Below, piece by piece: positions 62,200 to 64,000 of a stretch of 64,000 nucleotides of DNA. Location: positions 1 through 64,000 of the forward strand of contig JACPFW010000033.1 in assembly GCA_016182795.1 (NCBI GenBank). The letters are read 5' to 3'. The position numbers and the translations under genes were made by a program. The notes under the pieces are model-generated. The model saw only the letters and a list, made by a program, of their open reading frames with translations, did no database searches and had not been told where the DNA came from. Source of the DNA: Gemmatimonadota bacterium. GTDB taxonomy: Bacteria; Gemmatimonadota; Gemmatimonadetes; Gemmatimonadales; Gemmatimonadaceae. The first letter of the stretch is position 1. Every line of letters starts with the position of its first letter.

Positions 62200-64000
62200 A
62201 TGAGCAACGACAACGCGCCATTGGACCACTCGGCCCTGCTGCAGACCCTGCCGGGTGACGACGTGCGGCAGATCATGTGGCGGTTCGCCGACCGCTTCGA
62301 CTATCAGATGGTCGTGCAGGCGGCCCGGGCGGTGGCGCGCGGTCCCGTGGCGCGCGCGGTCGCCAAGGGCGCCAGAAACTCCCACGAGTGGACCGACGAC
62401 AAGGCCGCCCTGCTGCACGAGTTCGACGCCGCGGGCATTACAGCGGCCGCGGTGGATCCGGCCTACGGCGGCTACCTCGAAGGCCCCAAGAACTTCGTGC
62501 TCGGCCTGCTCGCCTTTGAGCTTGCGTGGGTCGATGCCGGAGCCGGCACGTCGAGCATGGCCAACACGCTCGCGCTCGCGCCCATCCACGAGCGCGGCAC
62601 CGCCGAGCAGAAGCAGAAGTACATGGCCGCATCGGTTCCGCCGCATCCCGGCGAGGATCGCACGATCTGGCGCGGGGCGTTTGCGCTCACGGAATCGATT
62701 CCCTATGTCGGCGTCGACACGGGCGTGCTGAGCGGTCGCGTGCGCGTAGCCGAGTGGAAGGACGGCGAGGAGCCGGTGCTGCACGTCGACAAGCGCGGAC
62801 GCTTCATCACCAACATGGGCTGCGCCAACTTCGTCACGGCGGCGGTCGATTCGGGCGATCCGAGGATCAAGGGAAGCTGCATGATCATCCTCGAGGAGAC
62901 CGATCCGGGCACCTGGGACCGCGGCATCCCCACCAAGAAGCTCGCGCACCAACTGTCGTCCACGCGCGATCCGGTCTTTAGCCTGCAGGTGCCGGCCGGC
63001 CGCATTATCGGCGGCTACACGGTGAAGGACGGCGTCATCATCCCCAACTACAGCCACGCCGACGTCATTGAAGCGGTGTTCACGCGCACGCGCGCCACCC
63101 CCGCCATCATGACCGCGGCCAAGCTGCTTTCGGCGGTTGAGCCGGTCATTCGCTATCACCGCCGGCGTTTCCGCGGTGCGGCGGGCATCACCGAGGGCAC
63201 GCCCCGGTTCGACATGGGGCTCCAGCAGAAGGAAGACGCGCTCCACCGCCTGCTCGACGTCTGGGCCGCCGGTGAGGCGGGTGCTTCGCTCGGGTTCGAG
63301 ACCTCGCGACTGCTCGATACCTACGACGACATCGAGAAAGCGATGGCCGACGTACTCTCCGCGCAGGGAGTCGGCGGCGGACGCGCCAAGCTCAAGGCGC
63401 TGCGCGCCCGCGAGCAGGACGCTGCCGAGTACGTGACGCTCGCGTACCAGAAGTCGCCGACGGCTGATGACGCGACTCGGCTCGCCGCGCTCGATGCCGA
63501 TCCGGTGGTCAAGTTCATCGTCACCGAGTCGTTGTCGAGCGTGCTGATTCCGTCGGCCAAACTTTGGAACACCGGCCACGGCGTCAACATGATGCGCGAA
63601 GCCGTGAGCATGATGGGCGGCTACGGCATCACCGAAGACTGCCCCGGTTTCTTGGGCACCAAGTGGATCGACGGTCAGCTCGAGGCTACGTACGAGGGTC
63701 CCGAGGTGGTGCAGCGCCGTCAGCTGTCGGTCACGATGTCGCGCTCCATCTTTTTGCAGCAGTTCCAGCTGTGGATTGCGCATCTCAAGGACGTGGCCGC
63801 CGCGCATCCGGCAATGGGGGCCGGCACGCTCGCCGCGGCGATGGAGCTGTGGTTCTGGTCGCGTGAGTATCTCGCCACGGCCAAGGACGCCTATGGCCGG
63901 GAGCTGTACTCCAATCAGCGGCACGGCGTCACGTATCCGCTCGCCGACGCGCTGGCCTGGCTCGTCGCCACATACCACCTCGTGCTCGACGTGCTGGAGC
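62200..64000 (+). CDS. Acyl-CoA dehydrogenase family protein (partial, runs off the window)
   Basis: 600 codons from ATG 62200 to the window end, still open. An extended acyl-CoA dehydrogenase: HEFDAAGITAAAVDPAYGG in the N-terminal domain, FALTESIPYVGVDTG, HQLSSTRDPVFSLQVPAGR in the middle domain, and a C-terminal helical bundle with SMMGGYGITEDCPGF and LEATYEGPEVVQRRQLS (FAD/catalytic region). The length resembles large ACAD types rather than the roughly 380-residue classical enzymes. Together with the acyl-CoA ligase at 27 kb it supports fatty-acid oxidation. Confidence 0.9.
   Translation, partial: MSNDNAPLDHSALLQTLPGDDVRQIMWRFADRFDYQMVVQAARAVARGPVARAVAKGARNSHEWTDDKAALLHEFDAAGITAAAVDPAYGGYLEGPKNFVLGLLAFELAWVDAGAGTSSMANTLALAPIHERGTAEQKQKYMAASVPPHPGEDRTIWRGAFALTESIPYVGVDTGVLSGRVRVAEWKDGEEPVLHVDKRGRFITNMGCANFVTAAVDSGDPRIKGSCMIILEETDPGTWDRGIPTKKLAHQLSSTRDPVFSLQVPAGRIIGGYTVKDGVIIPNYSHADVIEAVFTRTRATPAIMTAAKLLSAVEPVIRYHRRRFRGAAGITEGTPRFDMGLQQKEDALHRLLDVWAAGEAGASLGFETSRLLDTYDDIEKAMADVLSAQGVGGGRAKLKALRAREQDAAEYVTLAYQKSPTADDATRLAALDADPVVKFIVTESLSSVLIPSAKLWNTGHGVNMMREAVSMMGGYGITEDCPGFLGTKWIDGQLEATYEGPEVVQRRQLSVTMSRSIFLQQFQLWIAHLKDVAAAHPAMGAGTLAAAMELWFWSREYLATAKDAYGRELYSNQRHGVTYPLADALAWLVATYHLVLDVLE

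Noticed and set aside
62134-63978. 614-codon minus-strand open frame at the right end
   Set aside because: Antisense to the acyl-CoA dehydrogenase, whose plus-strand translation shows clear family motifs; the antisense product does not.

Overview
The window is GC-rich, densely packed bacterial chromosome with no rRNA, tRNA, phage or insertion-sequence genes. Gene content points to an aerobic, heterotrophic Gemmatimonadota-like soil or sediment bacterium. This is inferred from the many exported amidohydrolases and M20 peptidases, the DUF5916 outer-surface protein, the KorAB oxidoreductase and the TPR proteins; no marker gene was searched. Almost every exported protein has a signal peptide ending in Ala followed by Gln.

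Layout. 1-13.4 kb: an S9 peptidase, a HEAT-cyclophilin fusion, a D-aminoacylase-type lipoprotein, gluQ overlapping a DEAD-box helicase gene, a Tat-type carbamoylase, three small minus-strand genes, an AbgB-like M20 hydrolase and a hexapeptide acyltransferase. Two copies of a composite inverted-repeat element lie at 46-188 and 12716-12835. 13.5-20 kb: a tightly coupled run of a GltD-like flavoprotein with ferredoxin domains, korA, korB, an AlaX-type editing protein and a YhhN protein. 20-28.7 kb: an O-antigen ligase-like protein, a carboxypeptidase-regulatory-domain protein, a lipoprotein, a DUF4010 membrane protein, OsmC, a putative nitric-oxide or oxygen response operon (RIC N-terminal domain plus twin mini heme-copper-like membrane proteins) and an acyl-CoA ligase.

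28.9-40.5 kb: an M20 peptidase, a secreted nuclease, a decayed TPR remnant, then a copper-handling island (Cys/His/Met-rich secreted protein, CusC, CusB, CusA, CopC, a thioredoxin-fold protein, DUF411), followed by a lipoprotein and a TlpA-like thioredoxin. 40.6-48.8 kb: an operon of three amidohydrolase-fold proteins, only one with intact metal ligands, plus an M20 peptidase, then a DUF5916 protein. 48.9-56.6 kb: arginase, a TPR sensor-like protein, ettA, a CcdA/thioredoxin/alpha-beta-hydrolase operon, a LigT-like protein and PAP2. 56.7-64 kb: GNAT, an N-acylamino-acid racemase/MenC-like enzyme and an M20 deacylase, an arrangement matching the known D-to-L amino-acid conversion pathway; then tsaC-like, a phospholipase D-type synthase, and an acyl-CoA dehydrogenase cut by the window end.

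Taken together the genes suggest scavenging of peptides, N-acyl and D-amino acids at the envelope, feeding 2-oxoacid and fatty-acid oxidation, with periplasmic copper export and thiol redox control. No CRISPR array was found, and no gene-free stretch exceeds 300 bases.
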